Notes: a model not told the origin generated them from the letters alone. A DNA stretch of 64,000 nt from an uncultured Caryophanales bacterium (GCA_937902735.1 CALELS010000013.1:186001-250000); one strand, 5' to 3'. Shown: positions 23,212-33,376, counted from the stretch's first letter. Made by a program: numbers and translations.

Positions 23212-25977
23212 CTAAATATCGTATTTAGACGCTATTTGATTTGGTGTCTTTGCAAGAAGTCCCCAAAGTGGAATCATCGTACCTAACAACGAAATACCAT
23301 AGGTAAGCACTAGAACAATTAAGAATAGCCAGAATGGAACAGCAAATAAACCAAATGATCCTGCAAATATCCATTCTGCAACGAAGGCAACTAAGACTCC
23401 GATAAATATCGTAAATAAATAATTGATTAAATCTTTTGAGATAAATATGCGATACACATCACTCTTCTTTGTTCCTAAGGAACGGAAAACAGATATAGAG
23501 TAAATGTGTCTTATCATATTTGAACGAGTTGAGATCAAAACAAGGATTAACATCAGTACTAAAAGAAGACCACAAACAGATACCATGATAATATTTGAAC
23601 TATTAGTTAATGAAGCTTGGTTTGCTTCGTTAATTGCTGCTCTAGTTGATTTATATGCATATTGAGTAGTTGGAGGTAAATCGGCATTTATAAAATTCAT
23701 AGTTGTCTTATAATTATCAGAATAAATTGCTGACTTATAAGCAGTTGAGTAATTCGTAGTAATTTGACCAAGATAATCCTGAGCTAAGTTGCGAATTGAT
23801 TTAAATGTTTCGGTCGAATAAATTGTGTGGAAAGTTGTATAGATTGTTCCAAGATTCAAATTGTTTGCTTTATAGTGACCAACAATATTCTTCGATGTGG
23901 TTTGATTGTTTTCAGAAACAAGATATTCTCCATAACCTTTAGGATATCTTCCATCCACTAAAACGAAATCGCTACCGGTTGGAATATCACTAGATAAAGC
24001 AAATAAAGAGAATGCTTCTTTTCCACCACGAGTTTTGTAAATATTTACATCGCTTTCATTATCTAAAAGCACAAGAGGTCGGCTATTTTCGAAAGTTCCA
24101 ACAACATTAAATAAGTCAAAATCTTCTGCTAAGTCTTCATTGAAATAGCGAGTTGCTGCGCTTGAAATAAGAACATTAATTGGCGTGTCAACTGGATGTT
24201 CTTCATCTGGTTCGACCCTTTCGTTTACTGGAGTGATTGTACCTGTCTCAACATTCTCTTTAAGATCAAAGTCCATATCATTTAGTAACGAGAATGTTGT
24301 ATCAGTAGTAGAAAGTAAACCTTGGTAAACGCTATATTCACCAGCTCTAGTTAAATAAATAGTCGGGACTCTGTTTTCAACAATACCAGTAATTGTTGGA
24401 GTTACATCAACAGCATTGGCAGTAACTCTATGTCCATTACTACGATAGAATTCCTTTCCAAGTAGATACTCATATTTGTAACCACGTGCAGCATATTGTG
24501 GAATAGCTGAAGTAATTAAACCTGTTGAAATCATAATTTCATCAGCTTCAGTAGCCTTCTTTCCATAACGTGGATTTGGATTTTCATCATTCACGCTTGG
24601 TACATGAATATAAGCACATGCATAATCAGCGGATACACCAGTAATTTTGCCTAAACCTAAGGAGTATGAATTTACGTTAATTGACGTCACAAGTCCCCTA
24701 AATTTGGATTCTTCATAATTTTCCACCGCTCTTAAAACATCTTTCTGTCTTAGTGACTCATATCTACCTGCAGAGATTTCAATTGATGCTATAGATAAGG
24801 AAGAAAGTTCCATAGTTTGAAGTGCTTTAATATATTCAGCAGAGAAGAATGTGTAATAAGTAAAGAATGATACAACTGAGATACCAACACCCATTAGACC
24901 AAATAAAATCTTATAAGCTGTTGTTTTAAATTTGGCTTCATGGAAGAAAGCAAAAAATGCTTGTCTTAGAAGAATATGGAATGGAACATGTTTTCTTTGA
25001 ACATCATCAAACGAGGAGTGATCAAATGTAGATATCTTCTCGTTCTTGTCTTCTTTTTTCTTGATAGGTCTAGTTTCTAAAATATTGATAGATTTATCGT
25101 TGACGATAACTGAATCATCTACAAATAGATATTTACGACCATCTTTTTCTATAATTTTAATATCTAATTCAAGATTCTTTCCATCGGTAGAATATACATC
25201 TGTTTTAATTCCGCCAGCTTCATTTGTGGTGTGTTTAAAATCAGAAAGATAAAGCGAATCATGTTTACCTTTTAAATCTTTTAGAGAGTGAGTTGGAACA
25301 TTGGTTTCATCAGAAATGATAGAACCATCTTTGTATCTTATAATTCTATCTGCAAACGCGACTGCTAGATTCTCGTTATGAGTAACCATAATAACGAGAT
25401 ATTTTTTGGATATATCGCGTAAAATGCGCATAATCTCCACCGAATTCTCGCTATCGAGGTTTCCAGTAGGTTCATCAGCAATAATGATTTTTGGTAATTT
25501 TGCAATTGCTCTTGCAATACCAATTCTTTGTTTTTGACCACCAGATAAAGAGTTGGCGGCTTTCCTTCTATATTTAGTCATGCCAACAGCTTTCAAAGCT
25601 TCATTGGTTCTTTTCTTTCTTTCGGCTTTGTCTTGAATTCCAGCGAGTTTTAAAGATGTATCAACATTTTCAAAAACTGTTTCATCAGACATTACTAAAT
25701 AGTTTTGGAAAATATAGCCAATATTTTTAGAACGATATTTATCAATATCATTCATTTTATATTTATCAAATTTAAGATCTTCGTATGTTATTGTTCCATC
25801 ATGGAAGTCATCAAGACCACCTATAACGTTAAGTAAAGTGGTTTTACCACTTCCAGATTTACCTAAAATCGTAATGAATCCATTATCTGGCAATTCTAAA
25901 GAAACGTTATTGATAACGTGAATTTCGTTTGAACGTCCTTTGTTAAAGTATTTATTTAGATTGGAGACTTTTATCAT
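23212..25977 (-). CDS. ABC transporter, ATPase-permease fusion (MacB/FtsX type)
   Basis: 921 residues. N-terminal ATPase (1 to about 225): Walker A GKSGSGKTTLLN, signature LSGGQKQR, Walker B IIADEPTGNLDSE. One membrane helix near 350-370 is followed by a large outer domain (about 375-790) and three helices at the C-terminus, the FtsX permease layout. MacB-type machines do not pump through the bilayer but move substrates or signals at the outer face; in Bacillota they often confer resistance to antimicrobial peptides. It overlaps the preceding ABC gene by four bases (ATGA), so the two probably form a heterodimer. No two-component system is adjacent. Confidence 0.88.
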   Translation of the reverse strand: MIKVSNLNKYFNKGRSNEIHVINNVSLELPDNGFITILGKSGSGKTTLLNVIGGLDDFHDGTITYEDLKFDKYKMNDIDKYRSKNIGYIFQNYLVMSDETVFENVDTSLKLAGIQDKAERKKRTNEALKAVGMTKYRRKAANSLSGGQKQRIGIARAIAKLPKIIIADEPTGNLDSENSVEIMRILRDISKKYLVIMVTHNENLAVAFADRIIRYKDGSIISDETNVPTHSLKDLKGKHDSLYLSDFKHTTNEAGGIKTDVYSTDGKNLELDIKIIEKDGRKYLFVDDSVIVNDKSINILETRPIKKKEDKNEKISTFDHSSFDDVQRKHVPFHILLRQAFFAFFHEAKFKTTAYKILFGLMGVGISVVSFFTYYTFFSAEYIKALQTMELSSLSIASIEISAGRYESLRQKDVLRAVENYEESKFRGLVTSINVNSYSLGLGKITGVSADYACAYIHVPSVNDENPNPRYGKKATEADEIMISTGLITSAIPQYAARGYKYEYLLGKEFYRSNGHRVTANAVDVTPTITGIVENRVPTIYLTRAGEYSVYQGLLSTTDTTFSLLNDMDFDLKENVETGTITPVNERVEPDEEHPVDTPINVLISSAATRYFNEDLAEDFDLFNVVGTFENSRPLVLLDNESDVNIYKTRGGKEAFSLFALSSDIPTGSDFVLVDGRYPKGYGEYLVSENNQTTSKNIVGHYKANNLNLGTIYTTFHTIYSTETFKSIRNLAQDYLGQITTNYSTAYKSAIYSDNYKTTMNFINADLPPTTQYAYKSTRAAINEANQASLTNSSNIIMVSVCGLLLVLMLILVLISTRSNMIRHIYSISVFRSLGTKKSDVYRIFISKDLINYLFTIFIGVLVAFVAEWIFAGSFGLFAVPFWLFLIVLVLTYGISLLGTMIPLWGLLAKTPNQIASKYDI

Positions 25978-28328
25978 AATAATTCGCCTCCTTTTCTAAG
26001 GTTGTTTGCTAAAGTTTTCTTCATGAATTTATTCATAATCCATGTTGAAACAAGGAACGCAAACAATACATTGAATAAGAAATAAATAACAATGAATAGC
26101 GGTGAACTTAAATAGGAATATATTGTATTAAACACATTAGCAAAACCTTGTAGATATACATCATATAACTCACTATAAAGGCTTCCTTCATATAGTTTTG
26201 ATCCAGCAATACCCGAGGTAATCAAGAATGTTAGATATGAGGTCAGGGATGTAATTGCAAAGAATATAAACATCTCAACCATATTGATAAATCTAACTGC
26301 TTGTTGTGAGAAAGATAGTGATAATAAGATTGCGTAGTCTTTTTTACGAGAATTATAAATTGCACCTAAAATGAGTGATCCTAGGAAGGCAATTAAAATT
26401 GATGAACCACCAAATGCAACGACATATCCAATGATAAATAATATGAATTTATAACCATCGTTATTCATCGAAATAATGGAGTTCTGAGCGATATCACTAC
26501 GATAAGCAATGAATGAATGAGACAATAATGTTTTAACAATAGCATTAGAATCTTTGGCATTATCAGTGTAAATTGATGCATATTGTTTTGAGTTAGCAAA
26601 CAACGCTGTGAATGCTGCTTCATGGAGATATACCTCGCTATCTAGTTGATCCGTATAGACAATTTTGTCTGAATCATGAGGAATAGTAACTGAAGCTCCT
26701 CTTAATGTAATTGTTAAATCGAATCCATTATAAACATCGGAAACATAGATTTTCTTCCAATCAGTCGTTTCTTGACGAGCGGTATCATCTTCTCCGCCCT
26801 CATAAGTTCGAATATAACCATTTGAATTAAATGATGAAACCATAGTGCCAAAAGAGTATGTTGCTTCACCACTATATGGATTTGTGTGACTATCATAAAA
26901 ATTGTTTTGAGTCTCGAAGGCTTTCTTCAAGTTATCTCTAACAACCTGCAAACCTTCTTTGGTGAGAATAATCGTATAATCAGATTTATTATCATCAACA
27001 AGACAAACACCAGTAGGTTTTAATTTAATGTCTCCTAATTTTGATTTCAGTGACTCGGGGACAATTGTGAAGTACTTAGGGGACATGAATTGTTGTTTGA
27101 ATTCAGATATTGCATCTCTATCTGTTGCAAAACGTTCATATTGTGTTTTTGAAACACCTATGGCAACTTCATCTGCGGCTTCAGGAGCTTTTCCGAGTGT
27201 TGCAAAAAACTTGTATGAAGATTTCATTAGCCCAATTTCACTGCAATTAAGAGCTTGATATGAATAAGGTGAATCTTTAGGGTACAGCGTATATTGTGAC
27301 TGGCTGGTTAAAACAGATCCATAATCAACAACATATTGTTTTTCAAATTCAAAAGAGCTAATTTCTGAGCCGTTTTCGCCTTTGCCAAATACCAAAACTC
27401 TATTTTCAGAATGGTGTAATTTATCAGCATAAGTATCGTTCGTGCTAGTAATTTCTTCTGAGGCTGGTTTGATAAGAGAAAACGCTCCAGTTAATAGTCC
27501 AACCGATGATAAAGAAATAACGTAAGCAATTAATAAGGAAAGAATTGATTTCTTTGGAGTAGAAATTGTGTCTCTAAATCCAGTTGATAAAATTGCTGGG
27601 AATTTTGTTTTAGCTTTGTGTGATACATCAAGTGTTCCTTCAGTTGGCTTATTTTCTAAAGGAACATCAAATTGCAAGTGAGAATCACTCATTTGAATTC
27701 TTCTTGTAGCAACATGTTCAATTGAAGAGAAATCATGTGTAACATAAAGAATTAATTTTCCTGGTGAGACTTCTTTTAATAAATTAATTACTTGGACAGC
27801 AGTCTCACTATCAAGGTTACCGGTTGGTTCATCACAAGCAATAATTGGGGTGTTGGAAACAAGTGCTCTAGCAATAACAGTACGTTGTTTTTCACCGCCA
27901 GAAAGATGAGTAGCTTTATGATTGCGAACTTTTGTTAATCCAACTTTTTCAATTGATTCTAGTGCAATACGTTTTGCTTCTTTGTGAGAATATCCTCTAG
28001 ATAAAAGCGGAAGCATTACATTTCTTAAAACGGTAAAAGAATCAACCAGATTATATTCTTGGAAAATAAAACTAACATAGTTAGCACGATAATCTGCAAA
28101 ATCTTTTTTACTAAATTCAACTGTCGATTTGTTATCAATGAATAATTCGCCTTCTTCATATGAATCCATCATTGAAATAACGTTTAAAAGAGTGGATTTA
28201 CCACTTCCGGATTCTCCAGTAATTGCGACAAATTCACCCAAATTAAATTCAAGTGAAACATTCTGGATACCGATTGCAGTAACTCCATCGTTGTTATATA
28301 TCTTGCTTACTTGATCTAATTTTATCAT
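25974..28328 (-). CDS. ABC transporter, ATPase-permease fusion (MacB/FtsX type), partner
   Basis: 784 residues from MIKLDQVSKIYNNDG; MSM two codons earlier (28334) is also possible. ATPase with Walker A GESGSGKSTLLN, signature LSGGEKQR and Walker B IIACDEPTGNLDSE, then FtsX-type permease with one helix near 270-290, an outer domain and three C-terminal helices. A longer frame from 28400 is rejected because its first codons lie inside the terminator of dfrA. -35 TTGCAT and -10 AATAAT follow directly behind that terminator. It ends in an ATGA overlap with its partner, using TGA as stop. Confidence 0.87.
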   Translation of the reverse strand: MIKLDQVSKIYNNDGVTAIGIQNVSLEFNLGEFVAITGESGSGKSTLLNVISMMDSYEEGELFIDNKSTVEFSKKDFADYRANYVSFIFQEYNLVDSFTVLRNVMLPLLSRGYSHKEAKRIALESIEKVGLTKVRNHKATHLSGGEKQRTVIARALVSNTPIIACDEPTGNLDSETAVQVINLLKEVSPGKLILYVTHDFSSIEHVATRRIQMSDSHLQFDVPLENKPTEGTLDVSHKAKTKFPAILSTGFRDTISTPKKSILSLLIAYVISLSSVGLLTGAFSLIKPASEEITSTNDTYADKLHHSENRVLVFGKGENGSEISSFEFEKQYVVDYGSVLTSQSQYTLYPKDSPYSYQALNCSEIGLMKSSYKFFATLGKAPEAADEVAIGVSKTQYERFATDRDAISEFKQQFMSPKYFTIVPESLKSKLGDIKLKPTGVCLVDDNKSDYTIILTKEGLQVVRDNLKKAFETQNNFYDSHTNPYSGEATYSFGTMVSSFNSNGYIRTYEGGEDDTARQETTDWKKIYVSDVYNGFDLTITLRGASVTIPHDSDKIVYTDQLDSEVYLHEAAFTALFANSKQYASIYTDNAKDSNAIVKTLLSHSFIAYRSDIAQNSIISMNNDGYKFILFIIGYVVAFGGSSILIAFLGSLILGAIYNSRKKDYAILLSLSFSQQAVRFINMVEMFIFFAITSLTSYLTFLITSGIAGSKLYEGSLYSELYDVYLQGFANVFNTIYSYLSSPLFIVIYFLFNVLFAFLVSTWIMNKFMKKTLANNLRKGGELL

Positions 28329-28371
28329 CGACATAACGCGTACAATTATTGCACACATACGCAGACATATG

Positions 28372-28397
28372 CAAAAAAATCGCCATAAAAGCGATTT
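28372..28397 (-). terminator. terminator of thyA-dfrA
   Basis: AAATCGC (28397-28391 read on the minus strand) pairs with GCGATTT (28383-28377), loop of seven, followed by seven T. It lies 18 bases past dfrA and directly upstream of the ABC gene promoter. Confidence 0.88.
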
Positions 28398-28414
28398 CAT
28401 AAAAATATTAAATT

Positions 28415-28927
28415 CTAAAGAATTTGTTTCTTGTTTTTGTTTTGGTAGGTTGTGAATGTTATTTTATAACCATTATCAATTACTGGTTCACTTTCATAAA
28501 CACATTCGAAGTCTACATTTTCATCTAAATTATTAAAGAATACTTCGGCTTCTCCATCAGCATTTATTTTGGTCAATAGAACCTTATCTACATATGGAAG
28601 AGTTTGATTATAAATTGATGCTCCTCCAATTATATATACATCTTGGGTTTTTGAGGCCTTATCAATCATGCGAAGAAATTCGTTGAAATCATGAACATTT
28701 TCGCAACCTTCATAATTATGATTTTCATCTTTACTTAATACGATATTTGTTCGGTTCTTAAGTGGCTTTGAATTAGGAAAAGATAACAAAGTGTTTTCTC
28801 CCATTGCAACAATATGACCAGATGTAGTTTTTCTGAAGAAAGCCATATCTAACGGAAGCGAAAATAGTAAGCCATTTTTCTTACCTATTCCATATTTTTT
28901 ATCTGCACTTAATATTGAAATAATCAT
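28415..28927 (-). CDS. dfrA: dihydrofolate reductase
   Basis: 170 residues. MIISILSADKKYGIGKKNGL is the DHFR opening, LPLDMAFFRKTT holds the catalytic acidic residue, IVAMGENTLLS the NADPH loop and VYIIGGASIYNQTLP the C-terminal cofactor motif. It reduces dihydrofolate made by thymidylate synthase. It begins directly after the thyA stop with no gap, so the folate pair is one transcript. The usual W in the LPW motif is F here (GLLFSLP), a common variation among diverged bacterial enzymes. It ends at a strong terminator. Confidence 0.92.
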   Translation of the reverse strand: MIISILSADKKYGIGKKNGLLFSLPLDMAFFRKTTSGHIVAMGENTLLSFPNSKPLKNRTNIVLSKDENHNYEGCENVHDFNEFLRMIDKASKTQDVYIIGGASIYNQTLPYVDKVLLTKINADGEAEVFFNNLDENVDFECVYESEPVIDNGYKITFTTYQNKNKKQIL

Positions 28928-29758
28928 TTAGATTGCCACCGGTATTTTCTTATCTAATTTTTCGTATTCGTAATCAACTAATTTGAAACTATCAACAGTG
29001 AAGTCATAGAAGTTCTTAATTGTTGTGTCAACAATCAATTTAGGAGCTTTGTGCTGTGGTTTTTGAATAACTTCTTTAACTAAATCGACGTGTCTATCAT
29101 ATATATGAGCATCAGCAATAACGTGTACTAATTCACCAGCTTTAAGTCCACTAACCTGAGCAAACATAATGAGTAACAAACTATATTGAAGAACATTCCA
29201 GTTATTGGCGGTTAACATGTCGTTACTTCTTTGATGAAGAATTCCATTTAAGGTGTCACCACTGACATTGAAAGTCATTGAGTATGCACAAGGATATAGA
29301 TTCATTTCGTGAAGATCTTCAAAATTGTAAATATTTGTCATGATACGACGAGATTGAGGATTATGTTTAAGGTCATATAAAACACGATCAACTTGATCGA
29401 ATTCACCTTCTTTGTAGATACTTTTTTTTGCTAATTGATAACCATAAGCTTTACCAATTGAGCCAGTTTCGTCTGCCCAAGAATCCCAAATATGCGAATT
29501 CAAATCATGAATGTTGTTTGATTTCTTTTGCCAAATCCATAGAAGTTCATCTAAACATGATTTAAAAGCTGTTTTTCTAATTGTTAAGATCGGTAATTCT
29601 TCTTGAAGATTGTATCTATTAACAATACAGAATTTCTTAATCGTGTGGGCTGGAGTTCCATCTTCCCAATGAGGACGAACTTCTAAATTTTCATCAGAAA
29701 AACCATTCTCAAGAATGTCTTTCATATTCTGTACAAAAATCTCATCTGCACGTGACAT
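28928..29758 (-). CDS. thyA: thymidylate synthase
   Basis: 276 residues. Catalytic Cys157 in NLYPCAYS, Arg pair at 137-138 (QSRRIM) for phosphate, LHQRSNDM and DAHIYDRHVDLV for dUMP, and C-terminal KIPVAI. The form with CAYS instead of CHT belongs to a less common branch that is also found in phages and some Bacillota. It methylates dUMP to dTMP and yields dihydrofolate, which DfrA downstream recycles. GGAG precedes the start, with a -10 TATAAT about 30 bases upstream. Confidence 0.93.
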   Translation of the reverse strand: MSRADEIFVQNMKDILENGFSDENLEVRPHWEDGTPAHTIKKFCIVNRYNLQEELPILTIRKTAFKSCLDELLWIWQKKSNNIHDLNSHIWDSWADETGSIGKAYGYQLAKKSIYKEGEFDQVDRVLYDLKHNPQSRRIMTNIYNFEDLHEMNLYPCAYSMTFNVSGDTLNGILHQRSNDMLTANNWNVLQYSLLLIMFAQVSGLKAGELVHVIADAHIYDRHVDLVKEVIQKPQHKAPKLIVDTTIKNFYDFTVDSFKLVDYEYEKLDKKIPVAI

Positions 29759-29827
29759 AATCTATCTCCTAATATTTATCTCTTTATATTATATATAAAT
29801 AATTCTTCTTTACTAGTAATTTTTAAA

Positions 29828-29850
29828 GAAAAAACTCGGTTACCCGAGTT
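29828..29850 (-). terminator. terminator of the phosphopantetheinyl transferase gene
   Basis: AACTCGG (29850-29844 on the minus strand) pairs with CCGAGTT (29839-29833) around a four-base loop, followed by TTTTTTC. It separates this gene from thyA. Confidence 0.88.
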
Positions 29851-29867
29851 CTTAAACTTTTGTTGAT

Positions 29868-30479
29868 TTATTTCTTAAATTCAATTCTTTCGTTTATAAG
29901 CGACGCAATAGAGAAACCGTCTTTTCCCTTGAGAGTTACAGAGAAAATATAATCACCAAATTCAGTAGAGACTGAATAATAATCTTCGTCCAAATATGTT
30001 TTGTAACCACATAGTGGTAATGCAGGAATAGAGCTCGCAGCTCTATCGATTCCTCTACCACTTGCTTTTACAAGGGATTCTTTAGCAGTCCATATTTCAA
30101 AGAATGTTTTACCGTCTTTTACATATTCAGCTTCTTTTGGAGAACATGCATATGACACTAAACCATGTTTTGGTTCTCTGATTTGTTCAATATCTAAACC
30201 AACTTCACGATTTTCAGAAACCGCTAAAGCAATCAATCCTTTCGAATGTGATACATTGAAAAAGAAAGTATCAGAAACTGGTTTACCATAATCATTTAAA
30301 CGATAATTTTGGACATATTTTCTTTTTAAATAGAAGGAAACAGCTTTTTCCTTCATAGCTTTGACATTACGATATTTAGCTAATTCTTCAAAATCTTCTT
30401 TAGTAAGATATTTGAGTTTTTTAACATCTTGTTCAGTCAAATAAGAGCAATCGCAGATATAAATTAGTACTTCATTCAT
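29868..30479 (-). CDS. 4'-phosphopantetheinyl transferase (Sfp type)
   Basis: 203 residues. FFNVSHSKGLIALAVS, VGLDIEQIREP and FEIWTAKESLVKASGRG are the three signatures of the Sfp/AcpT/HetI superfamily; Asp in GLDIE and Glu in AKES bind Mg. The enzyme transfers the phosphopantetheine arm of CoA to a carrier protein. No polyketide or peptide synthetase is in view, so it may serve the fatty acid acyl carrier protein as the main holo-ACP synthase. The start is leaderless: -10 TATACT ends six bases before the ATG. Confidence 0.9.
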   Translation of the reverse strand: MNEVLIYICDCSYLTEQDVKKLKYLTKEDFEELAKYRNVKAMKEKAVSFYLKRKYVQNYRLNDYGKPVSDTFFFNVSHSKGLIALAVSENREVGLDIEQIREPKHGLVSYACSPKEAEYVKDGKTFFEIWTAKESLVKASGRGIDRAASSIPALPLCGYKTYLDEDYYSVSTEFGDYIFSVTLKGKDGFSIASLINERIEFKK

Positions 30480-30581
30480 ATCACTAGTATAAATTAATTT
30501 ATTATTTTAAGCACGATATAATCAATTTATCTTATTTAATTAATGAAAATTTCTTTTTAAAGAATAGAATATTAGACATAT
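30480..30581. promoter_or_regulatory. divergent leaderless promoters
   Basis: Minus strand: -10 TATACT (30491-30486) and six bases to the ATG at 30479. Plus strand: -10 TAGAAT (30565-30570) and 11 bases to the ATG at 30582. No ribosome site is present on either side. Confidence 0.6.
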
Positions 30582-32069
30582 ATGAAGAAAACTCCTTTTG
30601 ACAAAAAGAAATATTTAACTATTCAAAGAGAAAATATTTTAAAACGTATCGAAAGATTTGGTGACAAGTTATACCTTGAATTTGGAGGCAAACTTTTCGA
30701 TGATTATCACGCTTCAAGAGTACTTCCAGGTTTTTCAAAAGATTCTAAATTAGAAATGCTTTTAGGTATTAAAGAAAAAGCTGAAGTAATCATCGTTGTA
30801 AACGCACAAGACATAAATTCGAATAAGACAAGGGGAGATAACGGCATTTCATATCAAGAGGAAACGCTTAGATTAATTGATACTTTCAAAAGTGTTGGTT
30901 TATTAGTCTCAAGCGTTGTTATTTCATTTTATGAACCATTACCAAATGTCTTGGAATTTGAACACAAATTAAAGAATAATAATGTTACTACATATCGTTC
31001 ATATAAAATCAATGGATATCCTCACAATATTCCATTAATTGTTTCTGAAGATGGCCTTGGTAAAAATGATTATATCAAAACAACTAAACCACTTGTGGTT
31101 GTTACTGCTCCAGGTCCAGGAAGTGGAAAGATGGCAGCATGCCTTTCTCAATTATATTTTGATAATAAAAATGGAATCAGAGCAGGATATGCTAAATATG
31201 AGACATTCCCTGTTTGGAATTTAGCACTTAATCATCCTGTCAATTTAGCATATGAAGCCGCTACAGTTGACCTTAATGATGTAAATATGATTGATCCATA
31301 TCATCTTGAAACTTATGGTATTCAAACGACCAATTACAATCGAGATGTGGAGGTATTTCCATTATTAAAAGCCATATTTGAAAAGATATATGGCTCTTCT
31401 CCATACAACTCTCCAACTGATATGGGGGTTAATATGGTTGGACTTGCATTTAATGATGAAGAAGCAATTATCGAAGCATCTAAAAAGGAAATTTTAAGAA
31501 GATATTACGAGACCAAAGTAAAAATTTTCTTAGGAAAACTTCCTGATGAAGCTTTAGGCAAAATGGATTTATTGATGAACAAGGCAAATGTTCGACCTGA
31601 AGATAGAAAAGTTGTTAAAGCAGCTTTAGATGAAGAAGACAAGAAGAAAGAACCATCCTTAGCAATTGAACTACATAATGGAAAAATTATTTTAGGTCAC
31701 AGAAGTGAATTGTTAGGAGCTTCCGCCGCATTGTTATTAAACGCTCTAAAGACTTTGGCTAAGATTGATAAAAGTATACATCTTCTTTCACCTGGTGTTA
31801 TAACGCCGATGCAAGAACTAAAAGTTAAATCTCTTCATAAATCTTTTGCCCGCCTAAGAGCAGAAGAAGTTCTTTTGGCCCTTTCGCTTCAAGCAAGTAC
31901 AAACCCACTTGCAGAGCTTGCCTTAAAACAACTTCCAAAACTTGAAGGATGTGAGGTTCATTCCACAACAATCCTATCAGAAGTCGACCGAAATACTTTA
32001 AAAGCTCTTGGTCTTAACGTAACTGAAGAAGCTACAAATTACAAAAAACAACTCTATTTTAAAGGATAA
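30582..32069 (+). CDS. DUF1846 family protein
   Basis: 495 residues, matching the usual length of the DUF1846/UPF0371 family. MKKTPFDKKKYLTIQRENIL, FGGKLFDDYHASRVLPGF, VTAPGPGSGKMAACLSQLY and SPTDMGVNM are strongly family-like. APGPGSGK resembles a P-loop and suggests nucleotide or phosphate binding. The family is widespread in Bacillota; its function is not established to my knowledge, so none is assigned. It stands alone, divergent from the phosphopantetheinyl transferase, with a near-leaderless start and its own terminator. Confidence 0.88.
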   Translation: MKKTPFDKKKYLTIQRENILKRIERFGDKLYLEFGGKLFDDYHASRVLPGFSKDSKLEMLLGIKEKAEVIIVVNAQDINSNKTRGDNGISYQEETLRLIDTFKSVGLLVSSVVISFYEPLPNVLEFEHKLKNNNVTTYRSYKINGYPHNIPLIVSEDGLGKNDYIKTTKPLVVVTAPGPGSGKMAACLSQLYFDNKNGIRAGYAKYETFPVWNLALNHPVNLAYEAATVDLNDVNMIDPYHLETYGIQTTNYNRDVEVFPLLKAIFEKIYGSSPYNSPTDMGVNMVGLAFNDEEAIIEASKKEILRRYYETKVKIFLGKLPDEALGKMDLLMNKANVRPEDRKVVKAALDEEDKKKEPSLAIELHNGKIILGHRSELLGASAALLLNALKTLAKIDKSIHLLSPGVITPMQELKVKSLHKSFARLRAEEVLLALSLQASTNPLAELALKQLPKLEGCEVHSTTILSEVDRNTLKALGLNVTEEATNYKKQLYFKG

Positions 32070-32073
32070 TAAG

Positions 32074-32097
32074 AAGCGACATTGTCGCTTTTTTATT
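32074..32097 (+). terminator. terminator of the DUF1846 gene
   Basis: AAGCGAC (32074-32080), ATT loop, GTCGCTT (32084-32090) and a following TTTTATTT. Confidence 0.92.
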
Positions 32098-32132
32098 TAT
32101 TCTTATGTGCATGATATGATAGACTTAAACAT

Positions 32133-33323
32133 ATGAAATTTATTGATACAAAAACAAACAAATTCTTTGAAGTATCGGATAGATACACCAAGATTTCTAA
32201 AAATGAAGATCTTGCCAAATATCTTTTAAAACCAATTGCAGAAGTAAAAAATACTTCTTGGAATTTTGAAATATTTGCAACAACAAAATCTATATTAGAT
32301 GTTGCTCAAGTTAAGATTAACATCAAAAATGTTGGTGCTATTTTTGTTTCATTTAACAAAGAAACATTTACTGTTGAGACAAAGAATTCTCTATTTGAAA
32401 AATTATTAACACTTAAAGATATTGATACAACCAAATCTCTTGCCGAATTAAAACGCAAAACATCTGCTGTATTTAATTTCCTAGAAGAATATCATCCTTA
32501 TTTCGCTGTTGTTGATTTTACTCAAAACAATAATGATGTGGAACTAATGATGATTAATTTGGAACAACATTCCTTCCCTATCATTTTAATAAGACAAGAT
32601 TATCCAATGATCGATTTGGTGATTGGAGGTGTAGAAGAGCCTGCTCCTGAAAAGAAAAATATCTTTAAATCTCTGTTCCAAAATAAAAAGAAGGAAGAAT
32701 CTTTAAAAGAAGAACCACTTCCAGTTATTGAAGAACCTGTTCATAAAGAAGAGGAACCTATCCCATTTAAAGAAGAGGAACCGAAAGAAGAAATTCATAG
32801 CTTTGAAGAACCAAAATATGAAGAACCAACATTTGAAAAACCTAAATCTAAATTTGATTTTAAAGGTGAGGCATTAGGTTCTTTAAAGAACATTGTTAAA
32901 TATAAAGTTGATTATATTTTAAATGCTCTATATTCCTTATTAATTGGGGTTACTATGTTCTTAACAGTAACCTATTTCCAAATTAACAATACTGGTATTG
33001 GTGCGTTATTTATTGCCTTTACATTAGCATCAATCGGCTTAAGTGTTTATAACATTGTAGTTGCAAGAAAAGACCAAGAAAAAGTTGGTGTATTTGATTA
33101 TGTTTACTTCGTAATCATATCAATTATTGGCGCACTATTAGGTATCTTAGTTGGTTGGCTAATCGCAACAGCATTCGTTGCTAAAGGCGAAACAACAGTT
33201 GAATTTGGCAAGGTATTCTTAATCGGTGGTTTGTTAACCCCTGTTGGAATTGCTGCTGCTGAAGGAATTGCAACATTAACAATCTTCCTTATTAAAGTAA
33301 TCAAAAAGAAAAAGAACAAATAA
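32133..33323 (+). CDS. membrane protein with soluble N-domain and acidic linker
   Basis: 396 residues. Residues 1 to about 165 form a soluble mixed alpha/beta domain without recognised motif; about 170-235 is a Glu/Pro/Lys linker with repeats of EEPxxKEEEP type; about 260-385 carries four membrane helices and the protein ends KKKKNK. There is no signal peptide, so the N-domain is cytoplasmic. -10 TATGAT (32115-32120) ends 12 bases before the ATG and no ribosome site is seen. The convergent neighbour also combines membrane helices with a Glu-rich tail. Family and role unknown. Confidence 0.75.
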   Translation: MKFIDTKTNKFFEVSDRYTKISKNEDLAKYLLKPIAEVKNTSWNFEIFATTKSILDVAQVKINIKNVGAIFVSFNKETFTVETKNSLFEKLLTLKDIDTTKSLAELKRKTSAVFNFLEEYHPYFAVVDFTQNNNDVELMMINLEQHSFPIILIRQDYPMIDLVIGGVEEPAPEKKNIFKSLFQNKKKEESLKEEPLPVIEEPVHKEEEPIPFKEEEPKEEIHSFEEPKYEEPTFEKPKSKFDFKGEALGSLKNIVKYKVDYILNALYSLLIGVTMFLTVTYFQINNTGIGALFIAFTLASIGLSVYNIVVARKDQEKVGVFDYVYFVIISIIGALLGILVGWLIATAFVAKGETTVEFGKVFLIGGLLTPVGIAAAEGIATLTIFLIKVIKKKKNK

Positions 33324-33333
33324 GAAAGTATAA

Positions 33334-33362
33334 AAAAGCGACTGTTTTAAACAGTCACTTTT
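33334..33362. terminator. bidirectional terminator
   Basis: GACTGTTT (33340-33347) and AAACAGTC (33349-33356) form a stem between two convergent genes, with A run on the left and CTTTT on the right, so it can serve both strands. Confidence 0.75.
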
Positions 33363-33376
33363 CATTTAAATCCTAA

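Noticed and set aside
28329..28400. N-terminal extension of the MacB-type ABC protein
   Set aside because: The added codons lie within the dfrA terminator and the promoter; the sequence looks like no signal of this family.
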